From contig JAJUBI010000007.1 of assembly GCA_022419385.1 (NCBI GenBank), positions 2,699,768-2,763,767 of the forward strand: 64,000 nucleotides of DNA, written 5' to 3'. Of this stretch, positions 36,343-48,170 are shown piece after piece. The translations under genes and the position numbers were made by a program. The stretch's first letter is position 1, and the number at the start of each line of letters is the position of its first letter. Origin of the DNA: Paraconiothyrium sp. Pb-2020 (Eukaryota; Ascomycota; Dothideomycetes; Pleosporales; Didymosphaeriaceae). The notes below the pieces were generated by a model. That model worked only from the letters and a program-made list of their open reading frames with translations. It made no database searches and had not been told where the DNA came from.

Positions 36343-38103
36343 ATGAAGTTCTCCGCTTCCATCGTTGCTGCCCTTGCGGCCACGCCGCTCGTCTCTGCGG
36401 CCCCGGCACCCTTCCCCAAGGATGAGAAGAGATGGGTCGATACCAACAGCGGCTTCACAGGCACTAAGATGCCCGCCCACTTCGTTTCTTCCTTCCGCAA
36501 GATTGCCCGCGAGAAGAGCGTTCGCAAGCGTCAGCTTGATCAGCTTCTCGGGCAGTTGACTGGTGGTGCCGGAGGCGCTGCCGGAGGCGCTGCCGGCGGT
36601 GCGGGAGGCCTCGATCAGCTTCTAGGTGGTTTGACCGGCGGGGCCGCGGGTGGTAACGCTGCTGGAGGAGCCGCCGGTGGTGCTGGTGCCGGCGGTCTTG
36701 GTCAACTACTGAGTGGATTGACCGGGGGCGCGGCGGGAGGAAACGCGGCGACTGGCGCAACCGGGGCGACCGGAGCGACCGGAGCGGCTGCAGCTTCAAC
36801 GACTGGCACAGCTGGGAAGGGTAAAAAGGCCAAGGGAGCGGCGGGAGCGGCGGGAGCGGCGGGTAAGTTCTTGTGTCGGGGTTGTGTGTGAACACTCGAT
36901 GCTAACGAAGATCAGCAGCAGCAAACAACGGCACCGCAGCCGCCGGCACCGCAGCCACTGGAAAAGCTAAAAAGGGCAAAGGAAAAGGAACAGCGGCTGC
37001 AGCTGGCACAGCAGGTTGGTTCTTGTGTCGAACATGCATTCGAACACTCAATGCTGACAAAGATCAGGCACAGCAGCAGCAAACAACGGTACCGCAGCCG
37101 CGGGCACTACAGCCACTGCTAAGGGCAAGGGAAAAGGAAAAGGAAAGGGTAAGTGAGCCTTAGAGCACGACGCTAGAGTGATTGGGAGGTGTGGACAGAT
37201 GATATCCATCCGGGCCCCTTCACGTTTACGCCCGTCTTCCCCTATCCGATCATCGCTGATTTTAGAATCTAGGTAATGCTGGGGCGGCAGGCACAGCTGG
37301 TATGTACCACTCTCGTGAACGTATCTGATCGTCATTAACAACTTCAAGGTACCGCCGGAGCAGCCAACAACGGAACTGCCGCGGCAGGCGGTGCAACCGC
37401 AGGGAAGGGATCAGCAGGTGAGTACTTACTTCGTAGACTTGGTCATTTGACTCTTGATGCCGATTTCCCCACTGAGTATTGTCAAGATGTTGAAACTTGC
37501 TAACTCTTGGAAAGGAAACGCTGCTGCAGGCTCGACCACCGCAGGTTAGTGCATCCATGTTGAGCTTCGATCACCTACGTGAGGAGCTTCGACTTTTCCC
37601 TGCCATTATATTGCGTGTATGCTGGGACATTGATCTAACATTACAAAGGAACCCAAGGCACGCAAGGGGCCAAGGGCACGCAAGGCACTGGTGCTCAGAC
37701 AGGCAACGGACAAACTGGAACGGCTGGCGCACAAGGAACGACTGGAACAGCTGGCACTAAAGGCAGTCAGAGTGGATCGGCCGGCGCACAGACGGGCACT
37801 GGATCTGCTGCTGCCAACGGTGGATCTGCTGCTAACGGTGGATCTGCTGCCAACGGTGGATCTGCTGCTAACGGTGGATCTGCTGCCAAAGGTGGATCTG
37901 CTCAGACGGGCCAGACTGGAACCGGCTCGACTGCAGCTAATGGATCTGCTCAAAATGGCCAAACGGGTACTGGCTCTACTGCTGCCAACGGCGGATCTGC
38001 TCAGACTGGCCAGACGAGCACTGGCTCAGCTGCAGCTAACGTTGGATCTACTGCCGCCAACGGAGGTTCCGCTGCAGGTGTGGGAGCCGCAGGGTCGTCT
38101 TAA
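36343..38103 (+). CDS. Secreted Gly/Ala/Thr/Ser-rich repeat protein, seven symmetric exons
   Basis: Exons: 36343-36862, 36916-37014, 37068-37148, 37273-37299, 37349-37417, 37515-37544 and 37649-38103. The product is 426 aa. A signal peptide (MKFSASIVAALAATPLVSA) precedes a short ordered part and a dibasic VRKRQ site likely cut by a Kex2-type protease. Everything after it is low complexity. LDQLLGGLTGG and LGQLLSGLTGG repeats come first, then AAANNGTAAAG blocks with Lys-Gly runs, then a GSAANG/QTGTG repeat tail. All six introns are phase 1 and interrupt a Gly codon as G|GT or G|GN, so each internal exon (99, 81, 27, 69 and 30 nt) is a multiple of three and can be added or skipped without breaking the frame. 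The extracellular or cell-wall location is inferred from the signal peptide. No family is recognised. Confidence 0.78.
37801..37893 (+). repeat. 18-bp coding tandem repeat (GSAANG)
   Basis: Five near-perfect copies encode Gly-Ser-Ala-Ala-Asn-Gly (the first has an extra Ala codon). They occur inside the last exon of the secreted repeat-protein gene and are followed by looser GSAQTGQTGTG units. Confidence 0.85.
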
Positions 38104-39072
38104 AGTGTCCACGTCCAGGACGTGGTCGCAAGCTCGAACGTCGCGCAATCTTGTGAAAATGTATCTACGACTGTGTACAAAGGAAATTGGGATTCGATCT
38201 AGAAACATAAATAATGAAGTGTATTTGAGGCGTGGAAGAGATTCTACTACACTGTGTTGATTGTGTTGATCTTGGTGCAGTAGTGCGTTAGGAAGTGAGT
38301 CTTATGTGTTGACTCGAAATGGCTAATACAGAGACTGAAGTAAGTGAAAGTGTCTTTTGGTCGTTATGCACTTTAGCGAAAAAGACACAGACACAAGAGA
38401 GTTATCTGGTGCTACCTTTGGCGTATTCGGGCTACAGTGTCTTGTCGAAAGTTTGGTGTATTGTGTTACCGCAGAATGGGCAATGCATTATCCTGATCGC
38501 CGATGAAGGTACTCAATCAAAGCTCTCCTTCACTCGTCTTAAAGTACAGAGCGCTTCTGCTGGGAACTCAGTAGCACTCACCTGGATGCATTGCAATCAT
38601 CACACATTTACTGCAATATGAAGCATTTATTCCGGGCGGAATGAATCATGGGTGTAGATGAGACCGATTATGAGCGACGAAAGGTAAGAGGGATAGTGTT
38701 AGATCGTAGATGCGTATTACGTATGAGTCGCCTCTTGCTTCATTAGGTGGAAACATCGAAGTACATTGAAGTGCTTTCGGGGCCAAATCAGTAGGCATAG
38801 TGATGCATGCTATAACTCACAAATTGTCACAACTTGATATCATGGCAGGCTGCTCTTTGATCTTACTTCAGCATCCAAGACTGCGTCTGGAAATCTTACC
38901 TGATGTAGAGCCACTCCGAGATGGAGGGCTGACGACCCCGCCTATTACCTCTCACTTCCACGTGTAGGCCTCATTCATACCCTCTCCACTCATATAACTT
39001 GCAAACTACTTCTTTATCTATCTTACACTACTTCTGATAAAGAGTTTTGCGACTTAAGCTTCACAAGCAGTG
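38104..39072. other. Intergenic region
   Basis: This is the 3' flank of the repeat-protein gene and the promoter of the next gene. One 100-codon plus-strand frame (38319-38621) has no domain. Nothing else is seen. Confidence 0.5.
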
Positions 39073-41033
39073 ATGGCGTCTAACAAACCCTCCGAAACAC
39101 CGCAGCATGAAAGCCATCGTTCAAGTCCAACAGCTGGGGCACCTTCAGTCGGCTCTGATCCGCAAACTACGGAAGAATCCACAGATGTCTTTCCTTCTAC
39201 ATCTTCAGCCGTAAGCACGACGGCAGTAGATATTACTGTAGCTGCAAACTCTACCGCACAAGCACAGTCGTCTGAGACTATGACAGCGGCGAAGGCGAAG
39301 CGCCCACCAGCGGACCTCAAAAGTAAGCAACTTCATACCGTGAACACTCAAGAAAATTGACATCAGTATTAGTCAAAAAGCTGCCCAGTGTCGAGGAGAT
39401 CAGAAAGATCATTCCCAAGGAAGGGTTAGACGTACGAGACTTGGCACGGAAGTTAGGGATCGATAACACCAACTACTATCTGTTTTCTGAGCTGATCAAG
39501 ATCACTTGCGACATCGAAATCCGGGCTTGGGTGAAGCCACTGCCTCAAATACCTTCAGCTTCGGCCGTCGAGAAGATCTATGAACCGGCAAGAAAGCCGG
39601 CGACACGAAGACAGTTATTGGCTGATCACGTCATCGACGCGAAACTGACTAGGGACGTAAGGATGTAAGTTGTCTGCGTTGATTGTTTGGCTTTCTTGAG
39701 ACTAATAATTTCCAGTTCTTGGGATGAGCATATGGAGCTGGCTCGAGGTGCGGGCGGCATCCTCCCGGAAAAGTTTTACCGCGTCTTCTACGAGGATTCG
39801 GCGACATTGACCCCTTATGTTACCAAGTTTGTTGACCTGCCACAAATGAAGATAATGGTGTTCACTTACTCTACTAGACATACTCATCCGAAGAATCGCG
39901 AGAGACTGGGTGTAACATTGGGCGAGAATGTAGCTTTTCAGTCACTAGGAAAGTTCTGCTTCAAGCGCGACCTGACACGTAATCGAATCGAACGTCAATT
40001 ATCGTGGAACCAGAAGCGAGATCCTTCATCCTTCATCTCAGTCTCTGATAGTATTGGTAAGACTATGTCCAGAATCGCAACGACATCGCTAAAGCAACAT
40101 ACAGTCGTAGCAGAGAAGAGAGCCAAGTTCCATTCCCCGAGTGGGAAGAGCAACCGAATTGGGGAAAGGATAGCCATTGCTGTTATTGACACACGAGGTC
40201 TAAGGCCTGTGACAATACATGCGATCTTGGAAGAAACGCTTCAAAAGGTCGAAACTGACGCGTTCGGGTTCGAGAATCCGCGGGATATTGAAAGCGAGAC
40301 TCGCCAAGTGCAGATTCCAGCCTGGGTACATCAAGATGCAATCACTGGACATGAAGATGCAGGCTCTATGACACTGGAAGAACTCGAAGGCTGCGACCCC
40401 GAAATTTGGTTATCGATCACAGAACTCCGGCACTGCAACCTGAAGGTTCCAGCTGCGAAAGGGCACGACTACGAATGGCTGGCGGCTGGAACCATTCTCA
40501 AGAAGCGTATCCACAAGATAAAACCCTGGGATGGCGAAAAGCTGCATCATGAAGAAGGCCCCAACAAGGTGCGAAGCAAAAGCTCTAATAAGTGTTGGGT
40601 CTGGGATTGGCAGAAATCGACATGGTTCTTGGACACCTCAAGAGTGCGTCGAAAAGGTGCAGAAGAACAAAACACGAATAATTCTGGAACCTGCGAAGTC
40701 CAAGTGAATCCTGACGAGACAGGTGCGAACGAACTCGACGCATCTGAGAGCTACGAGGTAGATACCGATGGGGAAGAGCAGGCCCACGACAGTTGTTCGG
40801 ATGCCAGGCGCAACGATGCATCGGATGGTCGGAAGAGGAAGAAGACGGCGTCTGATACTGGCCTATCCGCCAAGCGCTCCCGAGTTGCGAACACGAAAGC
40901 GCCGACGAAAGAGCCTGCATGCGCACATGAATGCTCTTACTGGTGTCCTCGCGGGTTCGGTGATGAAGAAGCCCGGTACGCAGCAGCCTGGACTGCCGTA
41001 GTGTATCCAGAGAACCAGCTAAGCATTGGATGA
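39073..41033 (+). CDS. Hypothetical 621-aa protein with possible winged helix
   Basis: Three exons: 39073-39322, 39367-39664 and 39716-41033. The introns are 44 nt (phase 1) and 51 nt (phase 2). The first exon encodes a Ser/Thr-rich disordered start (MASNKPSETPQHES). Exon 2 holds a compact helical segment (LPSVEEIRKIIPKEGLDVRD, then LARKLGIDNTNYYLFSELIK) whose layout resembles a small winged helix. This is a visual impression. Exon 3 begins SWDEHMELARGAGGILPEKF and has FYRVFYEDSATLTPY and SSFISVSDSIGKT, reminiscent of fungal proteins of unknown function that carry a YRV...FISV core. A charged region ends in a bipartite basic motif (GRKRKKTASDTGLSAKRSR) that could be a nuclear localisation signal. 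A Cys/His/Trp patch (CAHECSYWCPRGF) follows near the C-terminus. No function is assigned. Confidence 0.72.
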
Positions 41034-41787
41034 GTCCAATCCTGAGTCAAAAGTACAGCCCGGCATAAGGTATGTAATTCAACCGCCCTACAAAATATCC
41101 GCTCTCGAATCACACCGTGTACTGACAGCTTTCTAACAGGCTGCACTATCAGGCTTTCGATTGTAGCATATCGATTTTTTCCGGCCCTGATGGGCGGGAC
41201 ACACCATGAGTGTTCATGGGGACGAAGGTTACATTATCTTTTTCGACTTCAGGCTCAGGCACCAGAATCGAGGATCCCGGCGAGGATCTTGATATTCATT
41301 CTGTATGAGACGAACACTGGAATTGGAGAGCGAATTTCAGGATTACGATACGGTGGTCGATAGACTTCCTCTTTTTTTGGAGGGACTCGGCAGAAGCACA
41401 TGGCTTTCCAGATAGTGTCATGGTTTAGGTACTAGAAAATCTGGTCATTTGAATCCGACCAGTGCCAAATGCAACAACTCCGGTATCACTTATCGTGCGG
41501 TCTTGTGCAAGGTTCCTCAAAATGCTTCTCCTTAAGCGCTGAAGCATCATCGAATAGGTTTTTTATCTCTTTGACAGTCTTACCCTTGATCTATGCCATC
41601 AATTCACCCAAAGGTCCAACCAAGAGGTATAAAACACGAAGAATATATACACCCGTAGCCGATATTCTCCAGCGTTGCAGATGTCGCAATACTAATGATG
41701 AAATTGCATGGCTGATTTGTAGCCACCAACAAGGCGATACCCTTGGATTGATCACTTTTAGAGCAGAACTCTGGGCAACGAGTCCAT
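41034..41787. other. Intergenic region
   Basis: No gene is recognised. A long minus-strand frame (41591-42040) runs across part of it but is out of register with the membrane-like frame described next. Confidence 0.45.
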
Positions 41788-42003
41788 TCAGAAGGCGCGT
41801 ACGCTGTAGATCATGATTAAGATGAAAGCCGTGGCGACGCATGCCCATCCTACGCATGTGGGCGCGGGCTAGTGATCCGAGTAGAGGGCGGACAGAACTA
41901 AGAGAAGGGTGGACGCGCATACAGTAACAAAGCCACTGAACATAGCGAGGAGCTGACGTCCACCGCTGTCGGTGATGATGAAGTATATGGCAACTGCAAC
42001 AAG
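41788..42003 (-). pseudogene. Membrane-protein gene remnant with in-frame TAG
   Basis: On the minus strand, after a TTTAG that could be a splice acceptor, one frame reads as hydrophobic membrane helices: LVAVAIYFIITDSGG, then FSGFVTVCASTLLLVLSALY. It hits a TAG (41869-41871), then continues in the same frame with another helix (VGWACVATAFILIMIYSV) before a TGA. No start exon is evident. The simplest reading is a decayed multi-helix membrane-protein gene. RNA editing of the TAG or missed splicing are less likely alternatives. Confidence 0.45.
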
Positions 42004-42043
42004 CTAAAGGATGTGGAAGAATCTCGATGAGTAGAGTCATGTT

Positions 42044-42063
42044 AGGCGACTATACAGTCGCCT
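42044..42063. repeat. Perfect 8-bp inverted repeat (hairpin)
   Basis: AGGCGACT and AGTCGCCT flank a 4-nt loop. A second inverted pair (AGTTTAG at 42069-42075, CTAAACT at 42104-42110) and a TTAGGTGAA direct pair lie just to the right. These could be ends of a small mobile-element relic, but no flanking duplication was identified. Confidence 0.6.
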
Positions 42064-42943
42064 TGAATAGTTTAGGTGAATTTTAGGTGAAATCATTGTA
42101 CCGCTAAACTACTCGGAGAACTTCAGGCAACTCCAAAAATTGCCCGTCGCATGCTGCCGCGACTGAATATACCCAGCCACTGGTATAGCTTAAGCTTCGG
42201 TCCTTTGACGCTTGGTTTTGTGCGCTCCGACACTGTTATTGCGTCTCGAGTTCTGTCAAGGATACGAGCGTTCTCCCTCTGAATCCTTTAATCCTCGGAT
42301 GGGAGGTAGCGCAACCTCGCGAGGCTTGGGAGACATTCATCCCGACGGTCAACGACGACTAGCTAACGTAGTGAATATGGGAGCAGTGAATACAAAACCT
42401 ATAGCGGTTGCCCGTTTCAATTCGAAGATCGAGAGAAAGGCGGAAAGCGATCTCTCCTCTATGGATTGAGTACCGAAGGTGACCTAGAGGTCATGGCGCC
42501 TAAGACGAATGAAACTCATTCGGGTACAAGCAGGATACTGCAATTGTCTGGTGAGACGATACTCAGATACTTTAAAGACGTCGTATTCGCGCTACCGTCT
42601 CCACCAAATGTGGAGGCTCGTACATCCGATGGCTAAGGTATTGGCACCGACACTACCAATGGTTCTCCCAGCGACCAATGTGCTATAAAGTTGGTATAAT
42701 CCTGAATGACGACACCAACATCGCAGTTGACAACACAGTCCTTGAGCGCTTACTTTCTAGGTTTCCTGTCGCGAGATTACGGAAGAAGAGGACTTCCGAG
42801 GTTTACCGAGCTCTGCCGCCCAAATGTCCTGCAATTTGCATCGCTTGTAGTGCGTGTGTACAAAGGCACCGTGGGCGTGTTACGATGCTTTCCAGGCTAA
42901 CCGTTAACGGCCTGGTTGTTGCTGACTAATTCGCCCCTTCCAG
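42064..42943. other. Gene-poor stretch
   Basis: Short plus-strand frames only. A 64-codon frame at 42706-42900 could supply an upstream exon for the candidate exon at 42944, but no donor fits clearly. Confidence 0.4.
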
Positions 42944-43199
42944 TTGTCAGTACTGTGTCGAGCCTAACCCCGTGCCCTCTTGCCGTCCATCACGTACGCA
43001 TAATAGTATACCATCTAGAAGTCGAAGATTTGTCCCGAAAACAAACCCTTCAGACGAGCGCAAACGCTGCAAGCGCGTTCCTCATGTCCGCGGAGCTGAC
43101 GAGGTCGCCATCGACCTCATCAATGAGTCTGGGAACGGTATAATGGAATGGTGGCAGTGGTTTCGGTATCGCCTCGCTAGGCGATTGAAGTTATCCTGA
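42944..43199 (+). CDS. Candidate 3' exon of an unrecognised small gene
   Basis: A strong acceptor region (GCTGACTAAT branch-like sequence and CCCCTTCCAG) precedes 42944. The frame starting in phase 2 has CQYCVEPNPVPSCRPSRTHN, later ADEVAIDLINESGNGIMEWW, and stops at 43199. Composition looks protein-like. The upstream exon is not identified, and the call is weak. Confidence 0.3.
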
Positions 43200-43249
43200 A
43201 AGAAGTGTCCGTGTCTACTCCCTGCTGTCGCCGGATTTAGTATACCACA

Positions 43250-44750
43250 ATGAAATTCTTATCTGCGCGCCTAGCCACTGGTATCTTTGTTCGCCTATTG
43301 CTACAGAGCGCATGGGAGGTAAGACCGAGAGGAATCGTAACTACTCTCAACCCCTCTAATTCCTCTGCAAACCATTGGATCGAGGCTCTCGACCTTAACA
43401 AGAATCGACATGGCCTCTATATTACAGATCTTTGGATATATCATCACATGGACGGCGTTTCCTATAGGCATTGCTTCATGTTTCGCCCGCGCCTGGTGTT
43501 GCAAATGGGTCACGCGTTGTTGGAAAGTGGATGACTATATGTCAATCATGGTCGGAGTAAGCAGAATTAAGACATACATGGCGGCCCGGCTGACGTTGGG
43601 ATTCGGTAGATAACTCTAATCCCCGCACTCATCTTCTGGCAGAAGAACCTAATGCTATGCTCAGAGTAAGATCTCATTGAGAAGTTTGGAGTTGCCACTG
43701 ACGAGAATGGTGTCTAGATCTGGCTCAACAAAATGTAGCTACTTTGACCCCAGCGGCGAATTAGTCAAGGTGAAGATTACTCCAGACAGTACTATGTGAT
43801 GAATAGTCGCTAACTGCATCCAGTGGCTCTACATTCTAGCGATCTACTATTCGACGATGCATTTCCTCATTAAGAATGCTTTTCTGACCTACTACCTTCG
43901 ACTATCGATTAACCGTGGATTCCGCTTGTGGGTTGGATTAGGCTTCGGACTCAACATCGGCTTGCTGCTGATCAATCTGCTTCTGATCGTCTTCCAATGC
44001 GTTCCGGTAGCAGCAGCTTTCAATCCTCTGATGCGTCTGGCAGGGGCTGAATGCATGAATCGCTACTACGTGTTAATGGCACCTTCCACCGTGGTACGTC
44101 GTTGCAGTACCCTTCCTTCTGCATCCAAAGTGTACAGTGAGGTTGACTGCTACTTCTAGAATGTGATGCTCGACTTCTACGTCTTCGTTCTTCCGATCCC
44201 GATCCTGTGGCAGCTACAAATGCCAATGCGCAAGAAGATCGGCGTCATTTCCGTGTTCGCATTTGGAGGGATGTCGGTCATCCTGGGAGTAATCCGATTT
44301 CACTCACTCTTGAAACTGGTCGATCTGAATCCGCATGTGACTGCCAAAGGCGTGGGAGAAGTCATCATCGTTGCCGCCCTAGAGCTCAACGTTGCCGCCA
44401 TCGCTGTCAATCTCCCCGCTAAACGCTCCATCTACGTGAAATACGCTAAGAAGTACGGGAAAGCGGGAAACTCCTCGAGCACCGGAGGGATTAGTCGTTC
44501 TCAGACATACACGGTGTCTACAAGCAGCAAGTCGCCGCAGAAGCTGCAGTTTGAGCTCCATAAGCCACCTCGGCGGCCACTGTCTCGACCACCGCCGACA
44601 CGACCTGATCCACCAGAGATTACACGGACGGAGAGTGAAGAAGGTCTGTGGGATGGGCCGACTATGCATTCGCCCACGACTACCATCTGGGCTGGAAGAG
44701 ACTCAGGATTGCAGGAGACGATGGATTTGGCGAATAGGCACCAGTCATGA
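43250..44750 (+). CDS. Fungal rhodopsin-like integral membrane protein
   Basis: Seven-exon-style model: 43250-43318, 43428-43556, 43610-43665, 43718-43769, 43824-44093 and 44160-44750 (six exons; introns of 109, 53, 52, 54 and 66 nt). The product is 388 aa. Each intron has good signals, for example CACTGAC-TCTAG in the third. The protein has several membrane helices: FGYIITWTAFPIGIASCFA, VGITLIPALIFW, WLYILAIYYSTMHFLIKNAF, LGFGLNIGLLLINLLLIVFQ, LDFYVFVLPIPILWQL, and later IGVISVFAFGGMSVILGVIR and GEVIIVAALELNVAAIAVNL. The layout W-x-DDY, WLYILAIYY, FQC-P and D-FVLPIPIL is typical of the large fungal rhodopsin/PTH11-like family of plasma-membrane proteins, some of which sense surfaces or hosts. 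The C-terminal tail is Ser/Pro/Thr-rich and cytosolic. The second helix region is shorter than usual. An alternative start is ATG 43410. Confidence 0.82.
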
Positions 44751-47700
44751 GCCCAAAGAGAACGTCAAAAGGGGAAGGCGATGCTAATGTATAATTTTAG
44801 TGAGCGCGACGTGGGCCGCCATAACGATTAGATAGATTCCACTTAGGTATTGATCTTTGATAAATTGATGTACTCTACGAGACTGTCGCAGCAACATGCA
44901 AAACCTAATTGTGCATGGGCTTCGGAGCAACCGCATGCTCTTCGGTGCGCGAAGCATACATGGTCATCCCTCCACGTCGACTCAACAAACAAGCCAACAC
45001 CGTCATTCACAGCGCATGCTGCACATCTTCACGAAAGATACAGGTTGTCTGTGCATTGGAACTCGGGTCGCAACTACCAACCTGCGGCCTCCCCGGAGGT
45101 TACACCAGGCCACATCTCCCAGAGGATAGACCTCATCACCTGGGCACAGTCGAGTTTATGTGACGCTCCTTCCAGCCGGTGCGGAAGCCTGCGGTGACCG
45201 TTGTTGCAGACACCCCCCATTTGAAGATGTATATGTTTTCCGATGTATTGACATCATGTACCCGCTGTTCTATGCCCCGCGTGTTGGTGCTGGACGCAGA
45301 GTGACGCGTGTGCTGCGGGGAGCTGCACTGACCCCTGAACGAAAGTGGAGCCTGCCGAATGGACGACCCTGAACGGTCAGTTGCATCTGCAACTCTAATT
45401 CAACGCACTCAAGCATCCGTTTACCACCCGTTACTCCTTACCTGAGACAAGGAAAGTAGTCGTCTCAGATGATGTCGCCAGTCGCTACACGACATAGAGA
45501 GCCCTGTGCTACGCTCTCGATTTGCTAACAATTGCGAATCTTTCGGTGCGACGTTGCAGACCACCACATGGAGCAGGCTTCACAAGAGAAGCGACCGCAT
45601 GGTCAGCTTACAGGACGGTGCCGCTGCGAATACATCAGCCTACGCTATTCTAAGACCAAAGGGCCGCTCTGCGCCTCGAAGTCGCTATGTTCTGAGTAAG
45701 CTCAACATAGAATCGCAGCAAATACGCCGCTTCACAGCACGCCGTCAACACGCATGGAAAGTCTCAGCTTCCGAATTTGTCTCCTTGCACAATGATCATA
45801 TCATGTCTCATAACCTCGCCTAACTCGCAGCACGTTACCTCCGCGCTCGCATCACGTTCAGCTGTTACGGGTACCAATACTGCTGTACTACCAGCACCGT
45901 ATCCCGCCATTGCCAGCTGTCCGGCGGAATCGGACCTCCTCAAACGTCGAATCCCCATGTGTGCGAGCAGCCGACCATCATTTGTATGTATCACGACTGA
46001 AAGGGTGGTAAGGAGCTGCAGGTACGCGCTGCGCGTGCTTCAGATCACGAAGTCCGGAGCGTACTCCGCGAGGAAGAACTCGTTGGTTTTGAGCACGGCC
46101 GACGGGCTTGAGAACCACGTTTGCGCCATCGCGTCGGTCCGCACACGTGTGAGAGAGAACCGAGCCTTCGATCTGAGACAGCGATGGATAAGGATAAGCT
46201 TAACTTGAGTTTGAGGAGGAGATGCCTGCCAGTGCAAGTTCACTACAGCCTTCGTAGGTAATCGGCGCGTCGCATGCTCGCAACGTCTTCGTCTGCTCGC
46301 CACACTTCGTACCAAAGTACTGTCCCTGTTAATCTGCGCCAGCTTTGCAGTCCTCATCCCGACTCTTTCCCGAGGCCTACCGCATCCACTCGACCGCAGC
46401 TCACCAGTCAGCAACACCTTAAATCAACCTTACCCGACAACCCTACCCGCTTGGCTAGGACGAGAATCCTGGGCGCAAAGCAAAGGAAAAAAAAAAAGAA
46501 AGAAAGCGAACGCCGATGCGCGCGAGAGTATCGAGGCTGACAGCAGGTAATGACCAAGCCACTTCACAAGCCAACAGGTACCCCCAATAGAGTAAGCACT
46601 TGAGCACACACGCGCCGTACCGCCGAGCCCAGCATCTCGATCTTACTCTTGGGCAAGGCTGCTTACACCTAAAAGTGACATGCCCGAAATACGGAGGGCA
46701 CCTTAGGGAGAGTCACATTCCAGAGCTTTGCCTGGGCAACCGGGCGCGCGAAGACGGCAATTTCGCTTCTCGGTATTACTCTAGGCACGTGAGGGTACTT
46801 GAATCGCGACTCCATGCGCTATTCGTCGACAATGTCAAATTGCTCGCGCGCGTTAGTTTTTCGTTTTGTTCGCCATCACGGAAATCTCTGCGCAAGAGCT
46901 TGTTGCGCTGGCATGCATAGAGGCGGCGTTGTTCGATTGACTAACGCTTTTATTTCTTTGCCTTCGTGTGAAAGGCAACAAAGCCGACCCACGCTTTGCT
47001 TTGCCGGCATGCATACAAGGGATCCACCGTGCTTTGTTGGCCGTGCATACTACCCGCCCACACATTTGCCTCTAGCCTCCGGACTCAACCAGAGAATTTT
47101 TTGCCCATTTCACGCGCGATCAAAACCTTGTGCCTTGGTATCTGGCGGTTACTCAACGGGCTCATGTCAAGACGGGCCGGCGCTTGCGCAGTGACCAATC
47201 CCCAGGTTTGCCTGCCGATCGCAATCTCAGAGCGTGTGAGCCAATGGGAGGAGGATCGCATGGGAAAAGTGGGAAGTCCTGGGCGAGAGCAAGGCTGGGC
47301 CGCGAAAATGAGCTGGTCTGTGACCTGTGATGGGTGAATCAGTAGGTATTGGGCGTGATATTGCGCGAACCAAGGCAGTAGGACTGCACGGATCAAGATA
47401 CCGTCACGTAGATCAAGGAAGTAAAGTTATACATCTCCAACTATTCATTTCTGCAACTGCACTGATTTGATAGGCTGAGATACAGTAAATGCTCGCCCCC
47501 ATCATCCCAATGCCCGATGAAGGATTCGCACCGCCTTGCTGATCATCCTCCTTTCCCCCCTATCACACAACACACGCAAAAAGCCACCTAAAAATCTCAT
47601 CATCCTCCACATGCAGAAAGGCAAAACGCAACAAAAAGGGGGTATCTCCAAACTCCAGCTCCACCAGAGAAGTAGGTAGTCAGAAGAAGAGGTGCCTAAG

Positions 47701-48170
47701 CTCGGCATACGCATGTGTAAGGCAGCGAACCTATGTTCGCGCGCAGCGTCCCGCGACCAGTATTTTTCCAACAGAAGTATGTGTTTCAATGAATGACTAG
47801 AAATTATTCTGCCGTAGGCAAGAAGAAGTTTCTCAAAAAGGGGGTAAAGGTAAATTTTAGACTCGACAAAAGGAAGGTGGGTATAGAAAGTCCGGCATCG
47901 TTCGTTGAATATCGTAAAGGGAAGAATTACAAAGAAGGTATCCGGAGTTGCTAAGTTCGAATGTATAGAGTCGAAGGGTAATGCAAGTGAATACTTCCGA
48001 AGAAGCAGGTTGAAAGATCCTCATAACACATCATGAACCGAACAGGCGAGCGCGCTCAATGCAGGCCCGGCGCTTCCTGGGTATGGACAATTCGTATCAT
48101 AGACGAGCACCAGTCGATGATGCGAGAAGCGGAAGGTAGTCGCAGAGAGGACTTATTGCGCGCTGAGCGG
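44751..48170. other. 3.4-kb gene-poor stretch
   Basis: I read both strands and found only overlapping short frames without domains. It contains a purine tract (A11GAAAGAAAG, near 46488). The composition is mixed. It may be a decayed region or regulatory DNA. No tRNA, transposon ends or long repeats were found. Confidence 0.45.
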
